A DNA stretch of 64,000 nucleotides from the NCBI GenBank assembly GCA_009873655.1, contig WAIB01000003.1, positions 62,001 to 126,000 of the forward strand, written 5' to 3'. The notes under the pieces were generated by a model that did not search any database, had not been told where the DNA came from, and was given only the letters and a program-made list of their open reading frames with translations. Positions 19,838 through 29,741 of the stretch are shown here, in pieces (the first letter of the stretch is position 1; each line of letters begins with the position of its first letter). The DNA comes from Nitrospinota bacterium. Its GTDB lineage: Bacteria > Nitrospinota > Nitrospinia > Nitrospinales > VA-1. The position numbers were made by a program, and so were the translations under genes.

Positions 19838-21154
19838 TCAATGTTTGATTTTAGGCCAGTATTTAGTGAAATTGAACCTGGGGCTGTGATTTTTTACATG
19901 GCATTTTTTACATGCATTTCCAGCTTCCATTCCAAATCCGGGTTTCGGGGACGAAATATGTTCTTTCCCCGGACCGTGGCAAACCTCGCACTGGACATTT
20001 TTTAAACCCGGGGTGTCTAATTCACTGATAAAACCCCCCGGTGTATTGTAGCCAACCACATGGCAAACCAGACACTCTGGATCAAACGCTTTGTTGATTT
20101 TTCTCAATGTTTCGTAAGCCCTGCCATGTCTGGATGCGGACCATTTTTCATGGGCCGCTGAATGGCAGGTTTTGCAGGCCGCTTCTCCTGCGAAAACAGA
20201 AGCCTTATCCTTATTTCGCTTGGCCGCAAGGCTTTCAAAAAAAATCGCCTCAATTTTCTCATTGTAAATTTCGTATAATTTTACCATTTCAGGATCATTT
20301 TTTATACTCGAATCCAGCCGAACCATGCGGTGTTCAAATGATATTTTCTGTTTTTCATCGAGGCTTATTTTTATTTCTCCCATTTTCTGGCCTCTAGGCG
20401 AGGACTGCACAAATATTTTGTCATCTTTATAAAAAGGTTTCATGTCCACCGTACCGGTTTCGCTATTTATATGTCCATTTATGACAATGTCCACCCCCTT
20501 TTTATCCAGAAATTTCAGGGCCTTTTTTCTATCCATGTGGGTGAGCAATACAATTAAGTCGGGGTTGGATTCCTGAATCCGGGAAACTTCCCGCGAAACA
20601 AATTGATCCGGGTCTGGAATTTTAAGCCCGGAATGGTTATTTAAATAAAAAAGATCCGGGTCCACGACAGACAGGGTGGCGACTTTCAAACCATTCTTAA
20701 AATTTTTGATTCGTGATTTATTCAAGGGAAAATTTTCGAGTTCGATATTTCCCGCAACAAATGGAATGGACTGACTCTTTAAAAACCGGGAGCCATAAAC
20801 CAGGTCTCGTTCTCCCAGCGCAACGGAATCATATTTCATCATTTTTGTCGCTTTCATTAAAGTCTCTGCTTTTAGTTTTCCCTGTCTTGTGGGCTCTTTA
20901 AAATGGTCGCCGGTGTCTACGAGTAGTAGATTGGGTTTGTTTTTCCGTAGATCTTTGAGGTATTGCATACGTCGTTCAATACCACCTTGATCCTCTTCCT
21001 TGGCGCAACCGCAGGGTTTTAGTTCGGCGAGCAGATTTCCGGTATAAACGATCAAAATTGATTTGGATTCTGCCGCATTCAAGGGGGGGGAGGGGGTAGA
21101 AAGCGAAATACAGCCAAAAAGCAATCCTAGAAAAACTGGGATGAATCGGTTCAT
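19838..21154 (-). CDS. Exported metallophosphatase (5'-nucleotidase-like) fused to a tetraheme cytochrome c554-like domain
   Basis: LIVYTGNLLAELKPCGC, VDTGDHFKEP, VINGHIN plus four CXXCH motifs (CKTCH, CLVCH, CEVCH, CKKCH). Confidence 0.85.
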   Translation of the reverse strand: MNRFIPVFLGLLFGCISLSTPSPPLNAAESKSILIVYTGNLLAELKPCGCAKEEDQGGIERRMQYLKDLRKNKPNLLLVDTGDHFKEPTRQGKLKAETLMKATKMMKYDSVALGERDLVYGSRFLKSQSIPFVAGNIELENFPLNKSRIKNFKNGLKVATLSVVDPDLFYLNNHSGLKIPDPDQFVSREVSRIQESNPDLIVLLTHMDRKKALKFLDKKGVDIVINGHINSETGTVDMKPFYKDDKIFVQSSPRGQKMGEIKISLDEKQKISFEHRMVRLDSSIKNDPEMVKLYEIYNEKIEAIFFESLAAKRNKDKASVFAGEAACKTCHSAAHEKWSASRHGRAYETLRKINKAFDPECLVCHVVGYNTPGGFISELDTPGLKNVQCEVCHGPGKEHISSPKPGFGMEAGNACKKCHVKNHSPRFNFTKYWPKIKH

Positions 21155-21310
21155 GTTTTCTAAGGTATCGAAATTAGAAGTCTAAATCAACCAGGGAGCC
21201 TTTGTTCTGCTCCAGGTTCTGTTTTTCCATTCCAGAAGGGTTTCTGGTAATTGTTGGTTGCCACCGGGCTCTGGGCCGGTTAAGATTGGGTTTTCATTCT
21301 GAGGTAACTC

Positions 21311-22195
21311 ATGCCCAAGCGCAAATCAGAAATTCATATGCATTCCACCTTCTCTGACGGAGAATTCTCTCCTGTCCAATTAGTGAATATTGCCAGGGAA
21401 AATGATGTGACCCTCTTATCACTTACCGACCACGATACCTTTGACGGTGTTCCGGAATTTATACAGTCGGCAGAAACAGCAGGAATCGAAGCGTTTCCGG
21501 GTATCGAAATCACCGTAAAGTTTCACGACTTTAATATTCATGTGCTCGCTTATTTTAAAAATTATGAATCGATCGATGAGGAGTTGTTGCAAAAAGTAAA
21601 GGAAATGACTGAAACCAGGGAAAGAAGGATGGTTGAGCTTATCAAGCGGATCGACGGAGTTATTCCTGAAAAATTCAGGGGGCTCATCGAGTTTGATAAT
21701 GTGAAGAGGGCAGCCGAAGGGGTGCTTGCAAGACCTCACCTGGCTCGCGAGATGGTTCGTTTGGGTATTGTTTCAAATACCAGCCAGGCGTTTGAGAGGT
21801 ACCTGGTGAAATACAATGTACAGCGGGAAAACCTTGATGCCGCTACCGCCATATCGTTGATTCGGAAAAGCAATGGCGTTCCTGTTATGGCCCATCCCGG
21901 GGAGCGGTCTTATTCCCTGATCTGCCCTGAAAAGGGCCGGAAAAAAGAAAATGCCCCCAAACTTCTAGAAGAATTAACAGAGATGGGGTTGCTCGGTTTG
22001 GAATGTCATTACCCCTACCAGGAACGCATGGGTACGGTGCCATTCTTCGTTGAACTGGCAAACAGATTCGGCCTGATCATAACCGGCAGTCGTGACTTTC
22101 ATGGGTATTATAATAATCAGCAGACCAATATGTTTGGGACGACAAATATAGAACCCGTTTTCCTCGAACAATTTCAGGCTGTCTGGAATAATTGA
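21311..22195 (+). CDS. PHP-domain phosphoesterase
   Basis: EIHMHSTFSDGEFSP, LSLTDHDTFDGV, GIEITV, VMAHPGE, TGSRDFHG motifs. Confidence 0.93.
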   Translation: MPKRKSEIHMHSTFSDGEFSPVQLVNIARENDVTLLSLTDHDTFDGVPEFIQSAETAGIEAFPGIEITVKFHDFNIHVLAYFKNYESIDEELLQKVKEMTETRERRMVELIKRIDGVIPEKFRGLIEFDNVKRAAEGVLARPHLAREMVRLGIVSNTSQAFERYLVKYNVQRENLDAATAISLIRKSNGVPVMAHPGERSYSLICPEKGRKKENAPKLLEELTEMGLLGLECHYPYQERMGTVPFFVELANRFGLIITGSRDFHGYYNNQQTNMFGTTNIEPVFLEQFQAVWNN

Positions 22196-22346
22196 CTGCT
22201 CTTTTTGAAGGTTCGGTGCAGTTGGGCAATCGATTGCTGTTTGTGCGATATGATTGAAATAGCTTGCGAATAGATTTTTCGCAACCTTTCCGATGATCTC
22301 TATAATATCCCTTTGAAAAAATTACAAAAAAACCCTGGAGCAATAT

Positions 22347-23372
22347 CTAAAACAGATTTTCCTGTTTGCCTTGTTTGGGGGGTATTTTATTGAAATGTTC
22401 ATAAGCCATGGGGGTTGCGACACGTCCCCGCGGGGTCCGCTGGATGAATCCCGTCTGGATTAAATAAGGCTCCAATACATCCTCAATCGTGTCTTTCTCT
22501 TCACTGATTGAAGCCGCTAGGCTTTCTATTCCCACAGGCCCGCCTGAATATTTTTCGATCATCGCCAGTAACAGCTTATGGTCCATTTTATCCAATCCCT
22601 TGCCATCGACTTCCATCATTTCCAAAGCCCTGCTTGCAACCTCGCGGTTGATAACTCCATCCGCTTTGACCTGTGCGTAGTCGCGGACTCGTCGTAATAA
22701 TCGATTGGCGATTCTGGGAGTGCCCCGGGAACGCCGGGCGATTTCATTGGCTCCTTCCGGAACAATAGAAATTTCCAGAATAAACGCCGAACGTGTGAGG
22801 ATGGTTTCCAGTTCCTTTTCACTGTAGTAATCGAGGCGGTGCACCACTCCAAACCGGTCCCGCAGGGGAGAGGTGAGAAGGCCCGCTCTTGTCGTTGCTC
22901 CCACCAATGTGAAGGGGGGAAGCTCAAGTTTGATGGAACGCGCGCTGGGACCCTGGCCGATCATGATATCCAGCTTATAGTCCTCCATTGCCGAATACAG
23001 AATTTCTTCAATGACATTGGAGAGTCGGTGTATCTCATCGATAAACAGAACATCGCCCTGTTTCAAGTTGGTCAGCAAGGCTGCCAGATCTCCTGACTTT
23101 TCGATGACCGGACCTGAAGTGCTTTTTATGTTGGCTCCCATTTCCTCGGCAATGATATTTGCAAGGGTGGTTTTGCCCAAACCGGGAGGACCATAGAACA
23201 GAACATGGTCTAAAGCTTCATTTCGCATTTTTGCTGCGGAGATGAAAACTTCGAGGTTCTCTTTAACTTTTTCCTGGCCTACGTATTCAGTGAGCTGGTG
23301 GGGCCGTAGCTTGTTGTCATACTGGATTTCCTCCCCATCCATTTCCGAATCGATCAGCCTGTCTTCTTCCAT
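22347..23372 (-). CDS. ruvB: Holliday junction branch migration helicase RuvB
   Basis: [46 protein letters not shown]. Confidence 0.97.
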   Translation of the reverse strand: MEEDRLIDSEMDGEEIQYDNKLRPHQLTEYVGQEKVKENLEVFISAAKMRNEALDHVLFYGPPGLGKTTLANIIAEEMGANIKSTSGPVIEKSGDLAALLTNLKQGDVLFIDEIHRLSNVIEEILYSAMEDYKLDIMIGQGPSARSIKLELPPFTLVGATTRAGLLTSPLRDRFGVVHRLDYYSEKELETILTRSAFILEISIVPEGANEIARRSRGTPRIANRLLRRVRDYAQVKADGVINREVASRALEMMEVDGKGLDKMDHKLLLAMIEKYSGGPVGIESLAASISEEKDTIEDVLEPYLIQTGFIQRTPRGRVATPMAYEHFNKIPPKQGKQENLF

Positions 23373-23385
23373 AGGATTTTTTCTT

Positions 23386-23471
23386 CCCCCTCAACCTATC
23401 CTTCTCCCTCCAGAGGAGAAGGGATTAATCAGTCCCTCTCCCTTGAGGGGAGAGGGTTGGGGTGAGGGTGG
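23386..23471. repeat. Palindromic REP/MITE-like C/G-rich intergenic element between ruvA and ruvB
   Basis: CCCCCTCAACC...CCTTCTCCCTCCAGAGGAGAAGG...CCCTCTCCCTTGAGGGGAGAGGGTTGGGGTGAGGG; two inner hairpins and an imperfect outer stem. Confidence 0.7.
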
Positions 23472-23520
23472 TAAATAAAACAGTTGTAAAATAAATTTGG
23501 TGATATCCGGGTTTTCATTT

Positions 23521-24114
23521 TTACAAATTATTTAAACTTTCTTTTATCAGATCTTCCAGGGAACTGTCTTTTCCATTTGCATTATATGCGGTTTTCAATG
23601 CTTTTTCCGCCTGTGGTTTTTTATAACCCAGGTTGATAAGGGCAGACAATGCGTCTTCGAAAAAGCCTCCCGGTGATTCGGTATCCGTTTGATGTTCCAT
23701 TTCCAAGGCGAGATCCGAAAGCTTGTCTTTCATTTCCAATGCCAGCCGCTCTGCGGTCTTTTTGCCCACACCGGGGATACCGCTCAATCGTGCGGCATCA
23801 TTGTTCATTACCGCGGAAAGAAGATCCGTTGGAGACATGCCTGACAGTATGCCGAGGGCCAGTTTGGGTCCTACTTTGTTTATTGTGATGAGTTTTTCAA
23901 AAATGGTCTGCTCTTCTTCCGTCAAAAAACCGAAAAGTTTCAGCTCATCTTCCCGGACCCGGGTATGAATGCGAAGTGAAATGGACTCACCTGGTTTTGG
24001 CAAAGCGTAATAAGTTGAAAGTGGGGTGAAGACTTTGTAGCCGACGCCGTTCACATCCACAATGGAATGGTCAGGAGATTTATAAGCCAGTATTCCCTTA
24101 AGATGTGCGATCAT
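23521..24114 (-). CDS. ruvA: Holliday junction branch migration protein RuvA
   Basis: MIAHLKGILAYKSPDHSIVDVNGVGYKV; HhH motifs GPKLALGILSG and GVGKKTAERLALEMKDKL. Confidence 0.97.
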   Translation of the reverse strand: MIAHLKGILAYKSPDHSIVDVNGVGYKVFTPLSTYYALPKPGESISLRIHTRVREDELKLFGFLTEEEQTIFEKLITINKVGPKLALGILSGMSPTDLLSAVMNNDAARLSGIPGVGKKTAERLALEMKDKLSDLALEMEHQTDTESPGGFFEDALSALINLGYKKPQAEKALKTAYNANGKDSSLEDLIKESLNNL

Positions 24115-24605
24115 CCCTGTTTTATTCTTTGCTGCAGTCCGTCGTGATGGATATGGCAGATAGCCGCTGCTAAAGCATCGGAAGCATCGAACGGATCCGG
24201 TTTTTCTTTGAGTCGTAAAAGGGTGGTCACCATGTCCTGAACCTGGTTTTTATCCGCACGTCCATAGCCCACTACCGACTGTTTGATTTGCAGCGGACTG
24301 TATTCCGCCACCTGCAGGCCACTGTTCACAGCAGCAAGGATCGCTACGCCTCGGGTTTGACCCAGTTTTATCACTGTTTTCACATTCGTTGCGTAGAACA
24401 AATCCTCAACGGCAACGACATCCGGGGAGAATTTTTCCATGGCAATGACCAGCTCTTCATAAATTCGCTTGAGGCGTTTTGGAAAGGTGTCTTTTGTTGA
24501 GCTGCGCACGCTGCTCCAATGCACTGCATGTAAATTTCCTTTTAACTCTTCGACGATGCCGAATCCGGTACAGTTGCTTCCTGGGTCGATTCCCATCACA
24601 CGCAT
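24111..24605 (-). CDS. ruvC: Crossover junction endodeoxyribonuclease RuvC
   Basis: MRVMGIDPGSNCTGFGIV; VAVEDLFYATNVKTVIKLGQTRGVAI; DASDALAAAICH. Confidence 0.97.
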   Translation of the reverse strand: MRVMGIDPGSNCTGFGIVEELKGNLHAVHWSSVRSSTKDTFPKRLKRIYEELVIAMEKFSPDVVAVEDLFYATNVKTVIKLGQTRGVAILAAVNSGLQVAEYSPLQIKQSVVGYGRADKNQVQDMVTTLLRLKEKPDPFDASDALAAAICHIHHDGLQQRIKQG

Positions 24606-24656
24606 TTATTGCAGCCTTGAGGTTGGACCGATTTGCAGTGCAAACCGGTTAGGGTT

Positions 24657-25412
24657 TCACTTGCCTTCGAGGATGGCGTTCATGACATCATCCGGGATGT
24701 CGAAGTTTGAGTAAGCTTTCTGGATATCATCGTGGTCTTCGAGAATATCCATCAGTTTAAGAAGTGCTTTGCCTTTCTTTTCATCAACCGCAACCGTGTT
24801 AGCAGGAATGCGTGTGACTTCGGCGGTTTCCATGGGGATGCCTGCATCTTCCAGGGCCTTTCGCACATCTTCAAAACTTTCAACCGCTGTGGTGATTTCG
24901 TAATGGTCGTCTACCGTTTGCATGTCATCGGCACCTGCGTCGATTGCCAGTTCCATGAGTTCGTCTTCATCTTTGGATTCTGTTTTTACGGTGATCAACC
25001 CTTTCTGTTCGAACATCCATGCGACACATCCGTTTTCACCCAGGTTTCCACCTGCCTTACCCAAAGCAGCACGGATTTCGCTCACCGTACGGTTTTTATT
25101 GTCAGTCATTGCTTCAAGGAAGATGGCCGCGCCACCGGGACCATAGCCTTCGTAGGTGACCTCTTCGTAATGAACGCCTTCCAACTCACCGGTGCCTTTT
25201 TTTATGGCTCGGGTGATATTGTCACCCGGCATGTTTTGTCCTTTAGCCGTCAGGATGGCGGTGCGCAAACGTGGGTTCCCATCGGGATCGCCGCCCCCCA
25301 GCCTTGCTGCGACCGTAATTTCCTTAATGATTTTGGTAAAAATTTTTCCCCGTTTAGCGTCCAATGCGCCTTTTTTATGTTTTATACTTGCCCACTTGGA
25401 ATGACCTGACAT
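24657..25412 (-). CDS. YebC/PmpR-family DNA-binding regulatory protein
   Basis: [55 protein letters not shown]. Confidence 0.97.
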   Translation of the reverse strand: MSGHSKWASIKHKKGALDAKRGKIFTKIIKEITVAARLGGGDPDGNPRLRTAILTAKGQNMPGDNITRAIKKGTGELEGVHYEEVTYEGYGPGGAAIFLEAMTDNKNRTVSEIRAALGKAGGNLGENGCVAWMFEQKGLITVKTESKDEDELMELAIDAGADDMQTVDDHYEITTAVESFEDVRKALEDAGIPMETAEVTRIPANTVAVDEKKGKALLKLMDILEDHDDIQKAYSNFDIPDDVMNAILEGK

Positions 25413-25476
25413 GCCTTTTAAAATCCTTTTATGCGTTTAAGTTGCTAACCACGGCTTAATTTACCATACTAATACG

Positions 25477-26127
25477 ATGAAAAAAATTGAAATTAAAATT
25501 TCAGGAAAACCCATCACTGCCCGGGCGGGTGAAACCATCGTGCAGGCCCTTTGGTCTGCGGAAATGGCAGAGTCAGTTCAGACAGGTTGCGCGGGTGGGG
25601 TATGCGGAGCATGCACCGTCACCGTTCGTTATGCCGACGGGAAACCCGGCGGAACCGAGTTGGCCTGTATGAAGCCCGTTGAAGAAGGCATGGAAGTATT
25701 TCCTTGTCCGGTGGAGTCGGACAAGGCGGTAGAACCGGTTGCCAATGCCGATGCTTTGACTTTGCAATCGGTTTTTCCCACGGTCAACCGTTGTACGAAA
25801 TGCGGCAGTTGCACCACAGCCTGTCCGATGTCTATCCCTGTAATGGATTCGGTCATGCGCATGCAGCAGGGGAACTTTAATGAGGTTGCGGAAGATTTCA
25901 CCACCTGTATTCATTGTGGACTCTGCCGCTTTGTCTGTGAGGACAAGGTCAAACCCCATAATATGGGTCTTTGGATCCGTCGTTCTTTAGGGAAGAACCA
26001 GGACGAGCTGAAAATAACCATTGAAGATTCAAATCAGGTCGAGAAAGAATGGCAGTATTTATTGATCGACGAAAAACAGGAAAGATTTCAAAGAGCAAAA
26101 AAGTTTCGTGAAAGCGGGAGTCTATGA
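25477..26127 (+). CDS. SdhB/FrdB-like iron-sulfur protein (2Fe-2S and 4Fe-4S)
   Basis: CAGGVCGACTV, CTKCGSCTTACPMS, CIHCGLCRFVC. Confidence 0.82.
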   Translation: MKKIEIKISGKPITARAGETIVQALWSAEMAESVQTGCAGGVCGACTVTVRYADGKPGGTELACMKPVEEGMEVFPCPVESDKAVEPVANADALTLQSVFPTVNRCTKCGSCTTACPMSIPVMDSVMRMQQGNFNEVAEDFTTCIHCGLCRFVCEDKVKPHNMGLWIRRSLGKNQDELKITIEDSNQVEKEWQYLLIDEKQERFQRAKKFRESGSL

Positions 26128-27785
26128 TGGAGTGGGCTAAAGAATCCCTGGAAAAAGTGGAACGCTCCCGTGAAACCCGTCTGCACCAACCCGCTCCCCT
26201 GCCAAATGAAAAAGAATCAGAAAACATTCTGAAAAATTTTCATCCCGATTATTTGGGAAAAGAAAGAACGGTTGGCGTCGGCCCCAATGCGGGGGATCAA
26301 AAATTCCCCTTGGAACTTGCGGATTTATTGGAGGCGGACAGCCCGCTTCCTGCTTCACATTCTACCGAACCGGATATTGAAACCGATGTGCTGATCATTG
26401 GCGGAGGCGGAGCGGGTGCGGCAGCAGCCCTGTCATTGGAGGGATTGGGACTAAAAACGCATCTCGCCACAAAACTGCGACTGGGTGATTCCAATACCGT
26501 AATGGCAGAGGGGGGAATTCAGGCGGCGTTGGCTGAAAACGATACCCCGAGAAAGCATTTTGCCGATGCTCTTGTGGGAGGGCATGGGGAAAACAAAACA
26601 GACCTTTTACGAATTCTCTGCGAAAGCGGACCCGAGGTCATTCAGTGGCTCAGTAAACTTGGCTGTTTGTTTGACCGAAATTCAGATGGGACTTTTCGTT
26701 TAAGAGGGGGAGGGGGAACTTCAGTGCCGCGTGTGCTGGCCTGTCGTGATTATACGGGCCTGGAAATCATGCGTGTGTTGAAAGACGCGGTGAGGTTGAG
26801 CTCGACAAATATTTTAGAAGAACATGCCGCGGTGGAGCTTTTCGATGATGGAAACTCGACCGTGACGGGGGCGGTTTTGTATGACCGGAAAAAGGGAAGC
26901 CTGGTCAATGTTTCCGCGCGAGCCGTGATCCTTGCGACGGGAGGCAGTGGACAACTGCGGTTGCAGGATTTCCCAACGAGCAATCATGTCGGTGCGACCG
27001 GCGACGGGTTAGTCCTTGCTTACAGGCAGGGCTGCCGCCTTAAATTTCTGGACAGTTATCAGTATCACCCCTCGGGGGCCTGCTACCCGGAGGCGCTGGC
27101 AGGGCAATTGGTCACCGAAGCCATTCGGTCTGTGGGGGCGCAGGTGGTCAATGCCGAGGGAGTTCATTTCATAAACGAAATGGCTTATCGCGATGTTTTA
27201 GCCGGGGCGATTATTAAAGAAACCCGGGAAGGTCGGGGGGTCACGACTCCCAATGGAAAAATGGGAGTCTGGTTGGATACGCCCATGATCGATATGCAAA
27301 AGGGTGAAGGAACTTTGGCGAAACAGTTTCCCGGCCTGATTCATCGCTTTGAGCGATACCGGATAGACCCGGTCAAAACCCCGATTTTGATTTACCCAAC
27401 CTTGCATTACCAGAATGGTGGGGTTTCGGTGGATGCCCAGTGTAGAACAGAAGTCAATGGGTTATGGGCCTGCGGGGAAGTGACGGGAGGGTTGCATGGC
27501 AAAAACCGTCTTATGGGAAATTCGCTGCTGGATATTCTCGTTTTCGGTCGCCGTGCTGCCCAATCGGCAAAAGACCATTTGCCTGAACGAGGCCCATTGA
27601 CATTAACCAATTTGAATCAATTTAGAAAAAATCAGTTGAAACCAAAGTATTCACCGGTATTCTTTCCCGAAGCATCTAAAATGAAACTGGAGTTGGGGGC
27701 GCTTGAATCAGAAGTGAAAATAACCGAATCCCCCTCCTCGGAGCAGACAGGAAGCTTCGAGCCTCCGGATCCCTTCGCCCGATAA
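26124..27785 (+). CDS. Fumarate reductase/succinate dehydrogenase-like FAD flavoprotein
   Basis: DVLIIGGGGAGAAAALSL, AEGGIQAAL, YQYHPSG, GLWACGEVTGGLHGKNRLMGNSLLDILVFGRRA; ATGA overlap with the preceding gene. Confidence 0.87.
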   Translation: MMEWAKESLEKVERSRETRLHQPAPLPNEKESENILKNFHPDYLGKERTVGVGPNAGDQKFPLELADLLEADSPLPASHSTEPDIETDVLIIGGGGAGAAAALSLEGLGLKTHLATKLRLGDSNTVMAEGGIQAALAENDTPRKHFADALVGGHGENKTDLLRILCESGPEVIQWLSKLGCLFDRNSDGTFRLRGGGGTSVPRVLACRDYTGLEIMRVLKDAVRLSSTNILEEHAAVELFDDGNSTVTGAVLYDRKKGSLVNVSARAVILATGGSGQLRLQDFPTSNHVGATGDGLVLAYRQGCRLKFLDSYQYHPSGACYPEALAGQLVTEAIRSVGAQVVNAEGVHFINEMAYRDVLAGAIIKETREGRGVTTPNGKMGVWLDTPMIDMQKGEGTLAKQFPGLIHRFERYRIDPVKTPILIYPTLHYQNGGVSVDAQCRTEVNGLWACGEVTGGLHGKNRLMGNSLLDILVFGRRAAQSAKDHLPERGPLTLTNLNQFRKNQLKPKYSPVFFPEASKMKLELGALESEVKITESPSSEQTGSFEPPDPFAR

Positions 27786-27799
27786 TTTTTCCTGGAAAA

Positions 27800-28363
27800 A
27801 TGCCTGAAAATTTCCTTTCCGAATATGGAGCAAAAATTATTGCGTCTCTCCTGGCACTGGGGTCATTGGCCGTGTTTTTGATCCGCCAAAGTCGAGACCG
27901 GGCCAATGCGGACCCCAATGCGGTAATAAATGTATTGAACCAGTTGGGACCCGACTATGAGGTGCTAGCCAATGTTGTGGTCCCCGGGGACCGCGGTATG
28001 TTCGATTTGGGAAATGTGGTGGTCTCCCCCTATGGGGTTTTTGTTATCACGGTGAGACAGACGGTCGGAAAAATATCTGGCAGGGAAGGGGATCGAGAAT
28101 GGGAGGTGAAATCAGGAAGAAGCCGGAAATTTATTTCCAATCCCCTTTGGGAAAATCGCAAACATGTAAATGCCCTGGAAAAGGTCATTGGGTCTGTTCC
28201 ATTTATTTCCGTAGTGGTTTTTCCAAGGGGAAAATTAAAAGGCAAATTTGGTAATAACGTTATTCGATTGGGGGAGCTTGGAAAGTTTATCTCTCAAAAT
28301 AAAACATCCCGCCTGTCGGTGGACAAGCGGGATGAGATTTTAAAGGCTTTACGAAAAAGATAG
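27800..28363 (+). CDS. NERD (nuclease-related domain) membrane-anchored protein
   Basis: N-terminal TM segment; GPDYEVLANVVVPGDRGMFDLGNVVVSPYGVFVITVRQTVGKISG...W, NPLWENRKHVNAL. Confidence 0.75.
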   Translation: MPENFLSEYGAKIIASLLALGSLAVFLIRQSRDRANADPNAVINVLNQLGPDYEVLANVVVPGDRGMFDLGNVVVSPYGVFVITVRQTVGKISGREGDREWEVKSGRSRKFISNPLWENRKHVNALEKVIGSVPFISVVVFPRGKLKGKFGNNVIRLGELGKFISQNKTSRLSVDKRDEILKALRKR

Positions 28364-28390
28364 TCCCAGGTCAGGGGCTGATCGGTTTTT

Positions 28391-28570
28391 TTAAGCTGTT
28401 ACATCAATGTTGTTGCCGATGGCCTGTTCGGCGGCCTGCACCGCTTCCTGAATGAGGTTGACCACGGCTTCACCTTCCTGTTTTTGAGTGTCTTGGGCGG
28501 TTTTTAAAGCCGCGATTTGAAACTGCGGGTTTAGCCCCTGTGTTGCGCTGGAACCGCTGACAGGTGACAT
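28391..28570 (-). CDS. YjfB-like putative motility protein (59 aa; below the ORF-track cutoff)
   Basis: MSPVSGSSATQGLNPQFQIAALKTAQDTQKQEGEAVVNLIQEAVQAAEQAIGNNIDVTA resembles the YjfB small-protein pattern (KxxQDxQxxxxxxLxxx...GxxIDV). Confidence 0.65.
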   Translation of the reverse strand: MSPVSGSSATQGLNPQFQIAALKTAQDTQKQEGEAVVNLIQEAVQAAEQAIGNNIDVTA

Positions 28571-28719
28571 AAAAAATTCCCTTTGGTTAAAGTTATCCTC
28601 AGTGTCCTTATCGTCAGAAACCTTTGTATACTTTAGTTCTTTTGATGGAAAAATTTAAAATATTGATAAATCGTGCGTTGTCCTTGTGGAGCCCTGTAGG
28701 AGCGGTGAGGAAGAATAAA

Positions 28720-29571
28720 TCAGGGGCTTTTACCGATGCAGAGGGTGCCCAGAAAATTCTTGTTGGCCTCGCTTTGAAAGACCACATCATGAGGTATATC
28801 CCAGACACCGAAAGCATCCAGGGAGTACATAACTTCGCTTGAATCTTTTTTAGAAATGAAATGAGTTTTTATGTCGCGGATGATTAAAGACTTTGCCTCT
28901 CTTTCGGACAATATAGATACCAGGGCTTGCCTGTCTCTTTCGGCTATCAGGTCGTCGATGATTTGGCCCTCCAGATCCTCTGAAGTGTAGCCCAGGTTCT
29001 CAAAAGCAGGGTTGGCAAATGTTATTTTCCGCTCGGGGTCCAATTGAAAGACCAGATCGGTAATCCCTCCCATGAGGGTTTTGAAAGAAAAATTATTTAC
29101 AAGCAGTTTCCTGTGGTCGCTGATCAGTCTGAGCTGGTTGGTAATGCGGATGAAGACCTCTTCTTTACGATAGGGTTTGGTTATGTAATCAACACCCCCC
29201 AGTTGGAATCCCTTTGAAATATCCGAAGATTCAGAGAATGCGGTGAGGAAAATGATGGGAATGTCTTTGTGAGCGGGGTCCTGCTTGAGACGTTGGCAGA
29301 CTTCGTATCCATCAATTCCCGGCAGGCCTATGTCCAGTAAAATGACATCGGGCTGAAACTCAGGTACCTTTTCAAGACCCTCCTCACCACTACTGGAAAT
29401 AGCGATTTTTAACCCGAGTCTTTTTAGAATTTTATGGATAAGCTCTGCATTATCGGGAATATCTTCGATAATGAGAACCTTCATCCCGACCAAATCGTAA
29501 TTCATGTTCTCCCCTGATAAATTTGGGTGAGGATATCTATCTAATGGCCTGATTATACCTATTTTCGGCAA
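28720..29571 (-). CDS. Response regulator receiver protein with PAS domain
   Basis: LIIEDIPDNAELI, PDVILLDIGLPGIDGYEVC, FLTAFSE, YITKPYRKEEV; PAS region ITDLVFQLDPERKITFANPAFENLGY. Confidence 0.9.
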   Translation of the reverse strand: MPKIGIIRPLDRYPHPNLSGENMNYDLVGMKVLIIEDIPDNAELIHKILKRLGLKIAISSSGEEGLEKVPEFQPDVILLDIGLPGIDGYEVCQRLKQDPAHKDIPIIFLTAFSESSDISKGFQLGGVDYITKPYRKEEVFIRITNQLRLISDHRKLLVNNFSFKTLMGGITDLVFQLDPERKITFANPAFENLGYTSEDLEGQIIDDLIAERDRQALVSILSEREAKSLIIRDIKTHFISKKDSSEVMYSLDAFGVWDIPHDVVFQSEANKNFLGTLCIGKSP

Positions 29572-29741
29572 AGTGATAAGTCGGATTTGTAAAAAAACAT
29601 TGAATTATCGGAATGTCGGACTATGCTGTATTTAACTGAAATGGGGTAGGGTGGGGCAGCAGGCTTTTCTTCCCTTCCTTGGAATAAATGCATTACAATA
29701 TTGCTCTTTCAGGGAATTGGAATTTTGGAGCGAGTAAAAAT

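Noticed and set aside
22077-22343. Minus-strand 88-aa ORF between the PHP gene and ruvB
   Set aside because: Overlaps the PHP gene, odd composition and no RBS or domain
23242-23478. Plus-strand ORF ending in GLISPSPLRGEGWGEGGK
   Set aside because: The tail is the translation of the palindromic repeat and the rest is antisense to ruvB
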